A stretch of DNA of 64,000 nucleotides. Origin: Burkholderiales bacterium (GTDB taxonomy: Bacteria; Pseudomonadota; Gammaproteobacteria; Burkholderiales; Burkholderiaceae_C). Position 1 is the stretch's first letter. Each line of letters starts with the position of its first letter. A model generated the notes under the pieces. The model saw only the letters and a program-made list of their open reading frames with translations. It was not told the origin of the DNA and searched no databases. The position numbers and the translations under genes were made by a program. Shown one piece after another: positions 1-8,347 of the stretch. The DNA lies in contig JACRPO010000008.1 in the NCBI GenBank assembly GCA_016223165.1, forward strand, positions 301,309 to 365,308. The letters are read 5' to 3'.

Positions 1-643
1 GGATGAACGGGCGCAGGTCCACCTCGGGCAGCACGCGCTGCTCGACCAGCCAGCGGTTGGTCTCGTGGTACGACTCCTCGACGAGCAGCGCGAATTCCTC
101 GTGCAGCACGGCCTGCAGCTCGCGCCAGCTCTCGAGCGAGAGCCCGGCGGAGCGCCAGGCCTCGAAGACGATGCGCGCCAGCACGTGCGCGCGCATGACG
201 TCGTGCGCGTCGATCTCGGAGCGACCCTCGAGGTGGGCGACGCGCGAGCGCAGGTCGGCGAACTCCCACGACGCGCGGTCCATGATCGCCAGCGCCAGGC
301 GCGAGGTGATGATCTCGCGCTCGATCGTGTCGTCGCTGACCAGCGTCAGGTCGTCGCGCTTGATGCCGGCGAGTGACAACTCGCTGCCGCGCGTGGCCGA
401 CTGGCCGATCGCCTGCCGGAGGCCGCCGACGATGCCGCGATGCCAGGTCTGCGCGTTGTTGCCGAGCGTCTGCACGAGCTCGCGCCGGCGCATGAAGACG
501 GCATGCTCGCAGGGCTTGTCGAAGAGGATGCGGGCGCCGTCGATGCTCGCCTGCACGACGTGCACGAGGCCCTTGACGAGTTCCTCGACATACCGTCGCC
601 GCGCCTGTCCGGCCAGGGCTTCGTGCGAGGCGGTGGGCGGCAT
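1..643 (-). CDS. DUF1631 family protein, partial (C-terminus beyond left edge)
   Basis: An open frame without stops begins with ATG at 643 and runs off the left edge, giving 214 residues. The product resembles the DUF1631 family, large (roughly 700-800 residue) proteins of unknown function in beta- and gammaproteobacteria. Recognisable stretches are LVQTLGNNAQTWHRG at residues 56-70 and DDTIEREIITSRLALAIM at 104-121. The visible part is mostly helical and charged, with no signal peptide or membrane segment. It lies 35 bp downstream of secF on the same strand, so it could be the tail of that transcript. The family name is from memory of these motifs; no function is known. Confidence 0.75.
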   Translation of the reverse strand, partial: MPPTASHEALAGQARRRYVEELVKGLVHVVQASIDGARILFDKPCEHAVFMRRRELVQTLGNNAQTWHRGIVGGLRQAIGQSATRGSELSLAGIKRDDLTLVSDDTIEREIITSRLALAIMDRASWEFADLRSRVAHLEGRSEIDAHDVMRAHVLARIVFEAWRSAGLSLESWRELQAVLHEEFALLVEESYHETNRWLVEQRVLPEVDLRPFI

Positions 644-678
644 GACGGCTGCGTGTCTAGGAGGTTCTTTGGTCCACT

Positions 679-1725
679 CTACACCACGGCCCCGGCGTTC
701 GGGTCGCCCGGGTCGTGCTCGCGGGCCCCCGCCTTGACGAGGTCTTCGCGCTTGACGCCCAGCCACATCGCAATGCCGGCGGCGACGAAGATCGACGAGT
801 AGATGCCGAACAGGATGCCGATGGTCAGTGCGACGGCGAAGTAGTGCAGCGTCGGGCCGCCGAAGACGAGCATCGACAGCACCATCATCTGCGTGCTGCC
901 GTGCGTGATGACGGTGCGGCTGATCGTGCTCGTGATGGCATGGTCGATGACCTCGTGCGTGTTCATCTTGCGCATGCGGCGGAACGTCTCGCGCACGCGG
1001 TCGAAGATGACCACCGACTCGTTCACGGAGTAGCCCAGCACGGCCAGGATGGCGGCCAGCACCGCCAGCGAGAACTCCCACTGGAAGAAGGCGAAGAAGC
1101 CGAGGATGATGACCACGTCGTGCAGGTTGGCCACGATGCCCGCCACCGAGAACTTCCACTCGAAGCGGAAGGCCAGGTAGACCATGATCCCGAGCACCGT
1201 CACGGCCAGCGCGAGCGCGCCGTCGCGGGCCAGCTCGGCGCCCACCGAGGGGCCGACGAATTCGGTGCGCTGAAGCTTGAGCGGCTCGCTGCCATCGGCC
1301 CTGTTGCACGATGGGCGGCTCACCTGTTCGCCCTGCGGCGTCGTGTACTGGCGAGTGCTCGCCCGGCCCTGCTCGGCTGCGCACAACGCGGCGAAGGCCT
1401 GCGCGGCCAGGTCGGCTCCCTTCACGCCACCTTCGCCCTGGCTGCGCACGGGCAGGCGGATCAGCACGTCGCGCGAAGTGCCGAAGTTCTGCACCTGCAC
1501 TTCGCCCAGGTTGAGCGTTTCCACCGCAGCGCGCGTGCGGGCGATGTCCGCCGGCTGCGCGTACCCCACCTCCATCAGTGTGCCGCCGGTGAATTCGATC
1601 GACAGGTGCAACCCGCGCGTGGCGAGAAAGAACACCGCCAACCCGAAGGTGATGAAGGAAACGACGTTCAGCACCAGCGCGTGGCGCATGAACGGGATGT
1701 CCTTGCGGATGCGGAAGAACTCCAT
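679..1725 (-). CDS. secF: Protein translocase subunit SecF
   Basis: SecF is an RND-type inner-membrane protein that works with SecD and YajC to drive late steps of Sec-dependent export using the proton gradient. The 348-residue product has a first membrane helix at about 18-36, the diagnostic IEFTGGTLMEV at 43-53, a periplasmic P4-like domain, and a block of five helices from about 175 to 320 ending in a basic tail. The length is normal for betaproteobacteria, where the periplasmic loop is slightly enlarged. It follows secD by 65 bp and shares its direction, giving the usual yajC-secD-secF order. Start ATG at 1725. Confidence 0.96.
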   Translation of the reverse strand: MEFFRIRKDIPFMRHALVLNVVSFITFGLAVFFLATRGLHLSIEFTGGTLMEVGYAQPADIARTRAAVETLNLGEVQVQNFGTSRDVLIRLPVRSQGEGGVKGADLAAQAFAALCAAEQGRASTRQYTTPQGEQVSRPSCNRADGSEPLKLQRTEFVGPSVGAELARDGALALAVTVLGIMVYLAFRFEWKFSVAGIVANLHDVVIILGFFAFFQWEFSLAVLAAILAVLGYSVNESVVIFDRVRETFRRMRKMNTHEVIDHAITSTISRTVITHGSTQMMVLSMLVFGGPTLHYFAVALTIGILFGIYSSIFVAAGIAMWLGVKREDLVKAGAREHDPGDPNAGAVV

Positions 1726-1790
1726 CGATCAAGCCCCCTCGGCCTTGCCGGCCTTCTTGTGCGCGCCGCGGCCGCGGCTGGCGGCGCGGA

Positions 1791-3656
1791 TCACGACTCC
1801 GCCAGCGGCTTGGTGCCGCTGCCGCCATCGGGGCGCCAGACCTGCCCGATCGAGACGCCCTTCAGCCGCTTCTGCCGGCCGTACCAGAAGTTCACGAGGC
1901 CGCGCGAGAACATCACGGCCGAGAACATCGAGGTCAGGATGCCCAAGCAGTGCACGACCGCGAACCCGCGCACCGGACCCGAGCCGAAGGCGAGCAGCGC
2001 CATGCCGGCGATGAGCGTCGTGATGTTGGAGTCGAGAATGGTGCCCCAGGCGCGTTCGTAGCCCGTGTGGATGGCCTGCTGCGGCGGCGCGCCGCCGCGC
2101 AGCTCCTCGCGCACGCGTTCGTTGATGAGCACGTTGGCGTCGATGGCCATGCCGAGCGTCAGCGCGATGGCCGCGATGCCCGGCAGCGTCAGCGTCGCCT
2201 GCAGCATCGACAGCACCGCCACCAGCAGCAGCAGGTTGAAGGCCAGCGCCAGCGTGCTGAAGACGCCGAACAGCAGGTAGTACACGCACATGAAGACGGC
2301 GATCGCCGCGAAGCCGTAGCTGACGCTGTCGAAGCCCTTGGCGATGTTCTCGGCCCCCAGGCTCGGGCCGATCGTGCGCTCTTCGATGATCTCCATCGGC
2401 GCGGCCAGCGAGCCGGCACGCGTGAGCAGCGCCAGATCGGCCGTCTCCTGCGGCGTGAAGCTGCCGGTGATCTGGAAGTCGCTGCCGAACTCGCCCTGGA
2501 TCGTCGCCACCGAGATGGCCTCGCCCTTGCCCTTCTCGTAGAGCACGATGGCCATCAGCTTGCCCAGGTTGTCGCGCGTGACGGCGCGCATCGCGCGGCC
2601 GCCGACATCGTCCAGCCGCACACTGACCGCCGGGCGCTGGTCCTTGTCGATCGTCGCCGAGGCGTTCTTCAGCTGGTCGCCGGTGGCCACCACTTCGCGC
2701 TTGAGGCCGACCTGGCGCGTGCTGCCGTCTCGCTCGCGCGTCGGCACGACCTCGGCGGCGCTGGCGGTGTCGCTCTCCACCAGCCGGATCTGCAGCGTCG
2801 CCGTGCGGCCGATGATGTCCTTGGCGCGCGCCGTGTCCTGCACGCCGGGCAGCTGCACGACGACGCGGTCGGCCCCCTGCTGCTGGATCACCGGCTCGGC
2901 GACACCGAGCTCGTTGACGCGCTTGTGCAGCGTCTCGATGTTCTGCTTCAGCGCCTGCGACTGGATCTCGTTGATGGCCGGCTGGGCGAGCCGGCCGACC
3001 AGCCGCACCGAGCTGCCCTCACCGGCGCTCTCGGTCGTCCACTGCACCGACGGCAGCCGGTCGGCGAGGATGGCACGCCCCGCCTCGGCGGCCGCGGAGT
3101 CTGGGAAGCCCACCGTCAGGCCCGCCGGCTCGCGCGTGATGCCCGAGAAGCGCAGGCGCTTCTCGCGCAGCGCGTTGCGCGCATCGCTGGCGTAGGTATC
3201 GACCGCCTGCTTGAGCGCGGCGCGCATGTCCACCTGCATCAGGAAGTGCACGCCGCCGCGCAGGTCCAGGCCCAGGTACATGGGCAGCGCTCGCATGCGG
3301 GCCAGCCAGGCCGGCGAGCGCGAGAGCAGGTTCAGCGCGACGATATAGCGCGCGTCGGACGGGTCGGGATTGAGCGCCTTGGCGAGGGCGTCCTTGGCCT
3401 TGATCTGCGCGTCGGTGTCGGTGAAGCGTGCGCGCACCGAGGTGCCGTCGAACTGCACGAAGTCGGCCGTCACGCCGGCCTGCGTGAGCACCTGCGTCAC
3501 GCGCTCGACGCTCGAGGCATCGACCTTCACGGTGGCCTTGCCGCTGCTCACCTGCACCGCCGGCGCCTCCCCGAAGAAGTTGGGCAGCGTGAAGAGCAGG
3601 CCCACCACCAGCGCGATGGCAAGGATCGTGTACTTCCACCAGGGGTAGCGGTTCAT
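1791..3656 (-). CDS. secD: Protein translocase subunit SecD
   Basis: SecD partners SecF in the Sec accessory complex of the inner membrane. The 621-residue product shows an N-terminal helix at about 9-29, the family signature LGLDLRGGVHFLMQVD at 128-143, a large periplasmic region (about 145-440) and a C-terminal bundle of helices (about 450-605) containing GMAIDANVLINERVREE, the conserved RND-like transmembrane segment. Length and domain order are typical. It lies between yajC and secF on the same strand. No defect is visible. Confidence 0.97.
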   Translation of the reverse strand: MNRYPWWKYTILAIALVVGLLFTLPNFFGEAPAVQVSSGKATVKVDASSVERVTQVLTQAGVTADFVQFDGTSVRARFTDTDAQIKAKDALAKALNPDPSDARYIVALNLLSRSPAWLARMRALPMYLGLDLRGGVHFLMQVDMRAALKQAVDTYASDARNALREKRLRFSGITREPAGLTVGFPDSAAAEAGRAILADRLPSVQWTTESAGEGSSVRLVGRLAQPAINEIQSQALKQNIETLHKRVNELGVAEPVIQQQGADRVVVQLPGVQDTARAKDIIGRTATLQIRLVESDTASAAEVVPTRERDGSTRQVGLKREVVATGDQLKNASATIDKDQRPAVSVRLDDVGGRAMRAVTRDNLGKLMAIVLYEKGKGEAISVATIQGEFGSDFQITGSFTPQETADLALLTRAGSLAAPMEIIEERTIGPSLGAENIAKGFDSVSYGFAAIAVFMCVYYLLFGVFSTLALAFNLLLLVAVLSMLQATLTLPGIAAIALTLGMAIDANVLINERVREELRGGAPPQQAIHTGYERAWGTILDSNITTLIAGMALLAFGSGPVRGFAVVHCLGILTSMFSAVMFSRGLVNFWYGRQKRLKGVSIGQVWRPDGGSGTKPLAES

Positions 3657-3756
3657 GCGGCTTTCCTCGTCGCAACCGTCGACCCTTGCCCGGCGGCTCC
3701 GGCATGCCCCCCGCGGCCGCCGGCACGCCGGCCGACCGGCCGGCCGCCCAGGCGCG

Positions 3757-4074
3757 TCACTTGAACGTGCCCTTGGGCAGCACCTGGATCACCGACGCCC
3801 GCTGCACCTGCAGCTCGACGCCGTTGGCCACCTCGACGTGCAGATAGCTGTCGCCCAGCTTGGCCACGCGCCCGAGCACCCCACCTGCGATGACCACCTC
3901 GTCGCCCTTGGCGATCGCCTCGACCATCGCCTTGTGTTCCTTCTGCTTCTTCATCTGCGGGCGGATCATGATGAAGTACAGGACCACGAACATCAGCACC
4001 AGCGGCAGCAGGCTGACGAGCGAGGATTCGGCGCCGCCGCTGGCGGCCTGGGCGTAGGCGGGAGAGATGATCAC
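3757..4074 (-). CDS. yajC: Preprotein translocase subunit YajC
   Basis: YajC is a small single-pass inner-membrane protein of the SecDF-YajC complex. I choose GTG at 4074 (105 residues, starting M-I-I-S-P-A-Y-A-Q) because AAGGA lies eight bases upstream and homologues begin this way; an upstream in-frame GTG at 4095 would add seven residues with no better ribosome-binding site. One membrane helix (about 20-40) with IMIRPQMKKQKEHK just after it is diagnostic, followed by a soluble SH3-like domain (KGDEVVIAGGVLGRV). It is the first gene of the yajC-secD-secF unit, with 100 bp to secD. Confidence 0.94.
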   Translation of the reverse strand: MIISPAYAQAASGGAESSLVSLLPLVLMFVVLYFIMIRPQMKKQKEHKAMVEAIAKGDEVVIAGGVLGRVAKLGDSYLHVEVANGVELQVQRASVIQVLPKGTFK

Positions 4075-4200
4075 GGCTGGTGTCCTTGGCCGCACCGTCG
4101 ACGGTGCCGGCGGTTCAGGCGGGGCATGGCCGATTTCGGCCGAAGCTCGTGATTTTAGTCGCGGCGCGCGCCCATGCCCCCTGCGGCACTCAGGTCGAGA

Positions 4201-5652
4201 TCATGTCGAGGGCTTGAGGGAGAGCAGCCGGCGCTTGATGGGCTCGAGTTCGGCCACCAGGGGATGGCGCAGCAGGTGGATCCCCACCAGCCAGGCCGCC
4301 ACCGTGAGCAGGCCGCCGCCGACGCCGAAGACCACGTAGTTGTGCCGGCCCACCCCCTGCACGGCCGCCCACAACGCCACGGGGCTCGCGGTCAGCACCG
4401 TCAGTGCCAGGCTGGGCAGGCAGCCCCTGATCAGGTCGGCTGCCTTCAGCCCGACGTGTCGCGACAGGAACCACTGCGACACGAGCATGCCGCCGACCGA
4501 ATAGGCCGTGGCCCCCCAGGCGGCACCGAGGAGGCCGAACGGCACCCCGACGAGCAGCCCGGCCGCGAGCAGCGCGGCGAGCACGGCCTGCAGGTTGTTG
4601 GCTTCCTTGGCCAGGCCGCGCGTCAGGAGCGCCTCGCGCGACAGGCAGTGCACCATCTCGACGGCGCAGGCGACGCACAGCACCTGCGCGATCGGCACCG
4701 CGGCGTCCCACTGCGGGCCGTAGACGATCTGGATGGCCGAGTAGGCGGCAATGCCGACGAAGGTGACGAAGGGCCAGCCCACCGCCGTGAGATAGGAAAC
4801 GCTGCGCACGTAGGCCGGGGCGATGGCCCCCTCCTCGCGGTCGGCCTTGGCGAGGTAGGGCATGCAGACGGTGAAGACCGAGCGCATGACCAGCCGGTTG
4901 AACATCTCCACCAGGCCGTTGCCCCGGCTGAACATCGCCACCTCGACGGCACCGAGCGCGCGCCCGATGATCATCTCCGGCAGCCCTTTGGCCACCTGGC
5001 TGACGATGTACATCAGGCTCACGAACTTGCTGAAGTGGAACACCGCCGACATGCCGCGCAGCGAGGGCCAGCGCGGAAAGCTCTGCGGCCTGAAGCCCAC
5101 CGAGAGCGCCACCGTCACGGCGATGGCCGCCACCGTCGACCAGGCGAGAGCCATCGTGCCCCAGCCGGCGAGCGCCATCGCCACCGAGGTGCCGAAGGCG
5201 GTGACGTTGCCCGCCACGTTGCAGATCATGACCGGGCGGAAGTCGAGCTCGCGCCGGAACCAGGCCATGGTCACGGCGCCGAAGGGCACGAGCAGGAAGC
5301 CGATGGCCTGCACGTGCATCACCTGCTGCACGCCCGGGTAGCCGTAGAAGTGCGCCACCACCGGGGCGCCGAAGAACATCGCCGCCGCCATCGCCCACGA
5401 GACGGCGATGTTCAGGGCCAGTGCCGCGGCGATCTTGTCGCTCGTGAGTTCGCGCTCCTGGATCAGGTACTCGGCGACGCCGAAATCGCGGAACATGCTC
5501 GCCAGCGTCGAGAACACCGCGGCAATCGCGAACACGCCGATCTCCTGCGGCGTGAGGATGCGCGCGATGATCATCGTGCTCGCGACCTGCAGTACGAGGC
5601 CGACGTAGCTGTCGGCGAAGGTCAGCCAGACCGACCTCCGGACGGAATTCAA
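4201..5652 (-). CDS. Polysaccharide flippase / lipopolysaccharide biosynthesis protein (MVF-like, Polysacc_synt_3 type)
   Basis: The 483-residue product is highly hydrophobic with about twelve to fourteen predicted membrane helices and the N-terminal pattern SYVGLVLQVASTMIIARILT typical of Wzx/RfbX-type flippases, which move lipid-linked sugars across the inner membrane. The start is TTG at 5652 (N-terminus MNSVRRSVWLTF), with GGGAGAA upstream. It lies 21 bp after a TPR-like secreted protein on the same strand, which suggests co-transcription, and close to an exosortase-A-associated ligase/decarboxylase pair read the other way, so a role in exopolysaccharide export is likely. The substrate cannot be told from sequence. 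Confidence 0.85.
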   Translation of the reverse strand: MNSVRRSVWLTFADSYVGLVLQVASTMIIARILTPQEIGVFAIAAVFSTLASMFRDFGVAEYLIQERELTSDKIAAALALNIAVSWAMAAAMFFGAPVVAHFYGYPGVQQVMHVQAIGFLLVPFGAVTMAWFRRELDFRPVMICNVAGNVTAFGTSVAMALAGWGTMALAWSTVAAIAVTVALSVGFRPQSFPRWPSLRGMSAVFHFSKFVSLMYIVSQVAKGLPEMIIGRALGAVEVAMFSRGNGLVEMFNRLVMRSVFTVCMPYLAKADREEGAIAPAYVRSVSYLTAVGWPFVTFVGIAAYSAIQIVYGPQWDAAVPIAQVLCVACAVEMVHCLSREALLTRGLAKEANNLQAVLAALLAAGLLVGVPFGLLGAAWGATAYSVGGMLVSQWFLSRHVGLKAADLIRGCLPSLALTVLTASPVALWAAVQGVGRHNYVVFGVGGGLLTVAAWLVGIHLLRHPLVAELEPIKRRLLSLKPST

Positions 5653-5673
5653 ATCGGGTTCTCCCGGGCCGCG

Positions 5674-6387
5674 CTAGCGCGGCGTGGCCGCTGCGGACGA
5701 GCCCGCGGCATGGGTGCGCGGCGCGCCGCCAGGTGACGCGCGCGTGTCGGCGCCGGCGCTGCCCAGCTTCTTCATGGCCTCGAGCAGGGCGGGCTCGCCC
5801 GGCATCACCTTGAGGCCGGCATCGAGCAGGTCGCGAGCCTGTGCACGCATGCCGAGCTTTGCATGCAGCTGCGCCTGCGCCACGTAGGGCGGCCAGTAGT
5901 CCGCCTTGGCCTGCCGCGAGCGTTCGAACTCGACGATGGCCTCCGGGTATTCCTTCAGCAGGATGTAGGCCTCGCCCGCGCGATAGAAGAGCTCGGGCAG
6001 CAGCACGAACTGATCCTCGCCGTTGCGCTTGGCTTCGTTGACGACGTAGTAGAAGTCACGGATCGCGACACGGATCATGTGGTCGCGGTCCTGCTTCGGC
6101 AGGCCCGGCCGGGCCGCGCGCTGCAGGTGGATCAGCGCCCAGCAGTAGTGGTGCACGGCCCAGAATGTCTTGCCCATCACGCCTTCCCAGTAGGGGGCGC
6201 GCGGCGAATGCCGGAAGTGCTGCACCCAGCCGGCAGGCATGCCCTGGGCGTCTTCGCAAACGGGGTGCGTCAGGGCCACCTCGCCGGGCGTCATGTTCGT
6301 CGGCTGGGCCGTGGCCACCTGCGCCGTCAGCGCGAGCCAGAGGGCGGCTGGTAGAACCCGGAGGAATCGAAACGGCGCTGTAACCAT
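5674..6387 (-). CDS. Secreted TPR-like protein of unknown function
   Basis: The 237-residue product starts with a signal peptide-like segment (basic start, hydrophobic LRVLPAALWLALTAQVATA, likely cleavage after ATA), so the ATG at 6387 is preferred over longer upstream starts. The mature part has conserved-looking residues (HPVCEDAQGMPAGW, FWAVHHYCWALIH) and two helical repeats resembling TPRs around 140-205 (YRAGEAYILLKEYPEAIVEFERSRQ split over the repeat). A low-complexity Ala/Gly/Ser tail closes it. It precedes the flippase by 21 bp, so a role in surface polysaccharide assembly is possible. I do not recognise a named family beyond TPR. Confidence 0.75.
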   Translation of the reverse strand: MVTAPFRFLRVLPAALWLALTAQVATAQPTNMTPGEVALTHPVCEDAQGMPAGWVQHFRHSPRAPYWEGVMGKTFWAVHHYCWALIHLQRAARPGLPKQDRDHMIRVAIRDFYYVVNEAKRNGEDQFVLLPELFYRAGEAYILLKEYPEAIVEFERSRQAKADYWPPYVAQAQLHAKLGMRAQARDLLDAGLKVMPGEPALLEAMKKLGSAGADTRASPGGAPRTHAAGSSAAATPR

Positions 6388-6673
6388 CGTGGGCCGGAGG
6401 AGCTTGCGGACATGAGCGGCGGCACGCCGGCAACGCGCGGCGACAGGCCTGCCCCTCACCGAGCGCCGTCGAGTCTAAGGGGGCGGCGATCGTCCGTTGC
6501 GGCAGGTTTGCGCGCTTCCCACGCGCCACAGCGGCGTGCCCGCGCCGAGGGCGGCCCGGTGCCGAACAACCTCACGCCGCAGGCCACTTTGTGGCACCGC
6601 TCCTGCCGGGCCCCAGCCCTCGCGCCGAGGGCTTGCACGACACTTCGGGTTTGTCCACACACCTGCCGCGCCC

Positions 6674-8347
6674 GTGAACGACTCCAGTCTGCTTTCCGAC
6701 CTCGTGCGCGTGGCCGCCGGGCGCAAGCCCGAGGCCGTCGCGCTCACGCACGGCAACCAGCACCTCGACTACGGCTCGCTGCAGGCGCTGGTCGAAGCCG
6801 TCGCCCGCGGCCTGGTGGCGCTCGGCCTGCAGCGCGCCGAGCGCGTCGCGGTGTACCTGGAGAAGCGCCCGGAGATGGTCGCCACCTGCTTCGGCAGTGC
6901 GGCGGCGGGCACGGTCTTCGTGCCGCTGAACCCGCTGCTCAAGCCCGACCAGGTGGGCTACATCCTGCGCGACTGCGGCGTGCGCCTGCTCGTGACCTCG
7001 CCCGACCGCCTGGCGCTGCTGCAGCCGGTGCTGGCGTCATGCCCGCAGCTGCGGCATGTCGTCGTCACCGGTGGCGAGATCGAGAGCGCCTCGGCGACCG
7101 CGGCCTGGACGACGACACGCTGGCAGGACTTCGTCGACGCGCCGGCGCGCCCGCCGCACCGCGTCATCGACACCGACATGCTCGCCATCCTCTACACGAG
7201 CGGCAGCACTGGACGGCCCAAAGGCGTGGTGCTGTCGCACCGCAACATGGTCGCCGGTGCCAAGAGCGTGGCAGGCTACCTCGGCAACCATGCCGGCGAC
7301 ACGCTGCTCGCCGCCCTGCCGCTGTCGTTCGACGCCGGCTTCAGCCAGCTCACGACTGCCTTCCACAGCGGCGCCCGCGTGGTGTTGCTCAACTACCTGC
7401 TGCCGCGCGACGTGCTGAAGGCGATGGAGCGCGAGAAAGTCACCGGCCTCACCGCCGTGCCACCGCTGTACATCCAGCTCACCGCCCTCGACTGGCCCAA
7501 GGCCATCGACGGCCACCTGCGCTACTTCGCCAACACCGGCGGGCGCATGCCGCGCGAGACGCTGAATGCGCTGCGCCTGCGTGCGCCCTCGGCCAGGCCT
7601 TTCCTCATGTACGGCCTCACCGAGGCCTTCCGGTCCACCTACCTGCCGCCCGAGGAGGTGGACCGGCGCCCCGACAGCATCGGCCGTGCGATCCCGAACG
7701 CCGAGATCCTCGTGCTGCGCGAGGACGGCACCGAGTGCGCGCCCGACGAGCCGGGCGAGCTCGTGCACCGCGGCGCCCTCGTCGGCCTCGGCTACTGGGG
7801 CGACGCCGAGAAGACGGCCGAGCGCTACAGGCCCCTTCCCGCCGGCATCGGCGGGCGGCCCTCAGAGGAAGAGGGCGGGCTCGTGCTGCCCGAGATCGCC
7901 GTCTTCTCGGGCGATACGGTGCGGCGCGACGCCGAGGGCTACCTGTATTTCATCGGCCGTCGCGACGAGATGATGAAGACCTCGGGCTACCGGGTCAGCC
8001 CGACCGAGGTCGAGGAGGTCCTCTACGGCACCAAGCTGGTGGGCGAGTGCGTCGCCTTCGGCGTCGATCACCCGAGCCTCGGCCACGCCATCCAGGTCAT
8101 CGCCACCGCCCCCGACGGCAGCGCCGCGCTGGACACGGCCAGGCTTCTCACCGAGTGCAAGCGCCTGATGCCCGCCTACATGGTGCCGCACGGCCTGCAG
8201 GCCATGCACGGACCGCTGCCGCGCAACCCCAACGGCAAGATCGACCGCAAGCTGCTCGCCACGCAATGGCTCGAGCGGCGCGACAGTGAAGCGCCCGCCG
8301 TCGGCCCGTCCAGGACCGAGCCAACCGCAGAGGCGGCACGCGCATGA
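6674..8347 (+). CDS. Acyl-CoA ligase (AMP-forming), exosortase A system-associated type
   Basis: This 557-residue ANL-superfamily enzyme should activate a carboxylic acid to an acyl-AMP and then a thioester. The AMP-binding P-loop ILYTSGSTGRPKGVVLS lies near 171-187, the adenylate motif YGLTE near 310, and the C-terminal lysine motif NPNGKIDRK near 520. GTG at 6674 is taken as start because the protein before it has no family similarity. It overlaps the next gene, a PLP-dependent decarboxylase, by 4 bp (ATGA). This ligase/decarboxylase pair is the one described next to exosortase A in betaproteobacterial exopolysaccharide loci (families TIGR03098 and TIGR03099, by memory). No exosortase is in the window. 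Confidence 0.85.
   Translation: MNDSSLLSDLVRVAAGRKPEAVALTHGNQHLDYGSLQALVEAVARGLVALGLQRAERVAVYLEKRPEMVATCFGSAAAGTVFVPLNPLLKPDQVGYILRDCGVRLLVTSPDRLALLQPVLASCPQLRHVVVTGGEIESASATAAWTTTRWQDFVDAPARPPHRVIDTDMLAILYTSGSTGRPKGVVLSHRNMVAGAKSVAGYLGNHAGDTLLAALPLSFDAGFSQLTTAFHSGARVVLLNYLLPRDVLKAMEREKVTGLTAVPPLYIQLTALDWPKAIDGHLRYFANTGGRMPRETLNALRLRAPSARPFLMYGLTEAFRSTYLPPEEVDRRPDSIGRAIPNAEILVLREDGTECAPDEPGELVHRGALVGLGYWGDAEKTAERYRPLPAGIGGRPSEEEGGLVLPEIAVFSGDTVRRDAEGYLYFIGRRDEMMKTSGYRVSPTEVEEVLYGTKLVGECVAFGVDHPSLGHAIQVIATAPDGSAALDTARLLTECKRLMPAYMVPHGLQAMHGPLPRNPNGKIDRKLLATQWLERRDSEAPAVGPSRTEPTAEAARA

Noticed and set aside
1950..3764. 604-codon open frame opposite secD, and similar long frames opposite most genes
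   Set aside because: High GC gives long antisense frames. Their products are Arg/His/Gly/Ala-rich without domain similarity, while the opposite strand encodes recognisable proteins.
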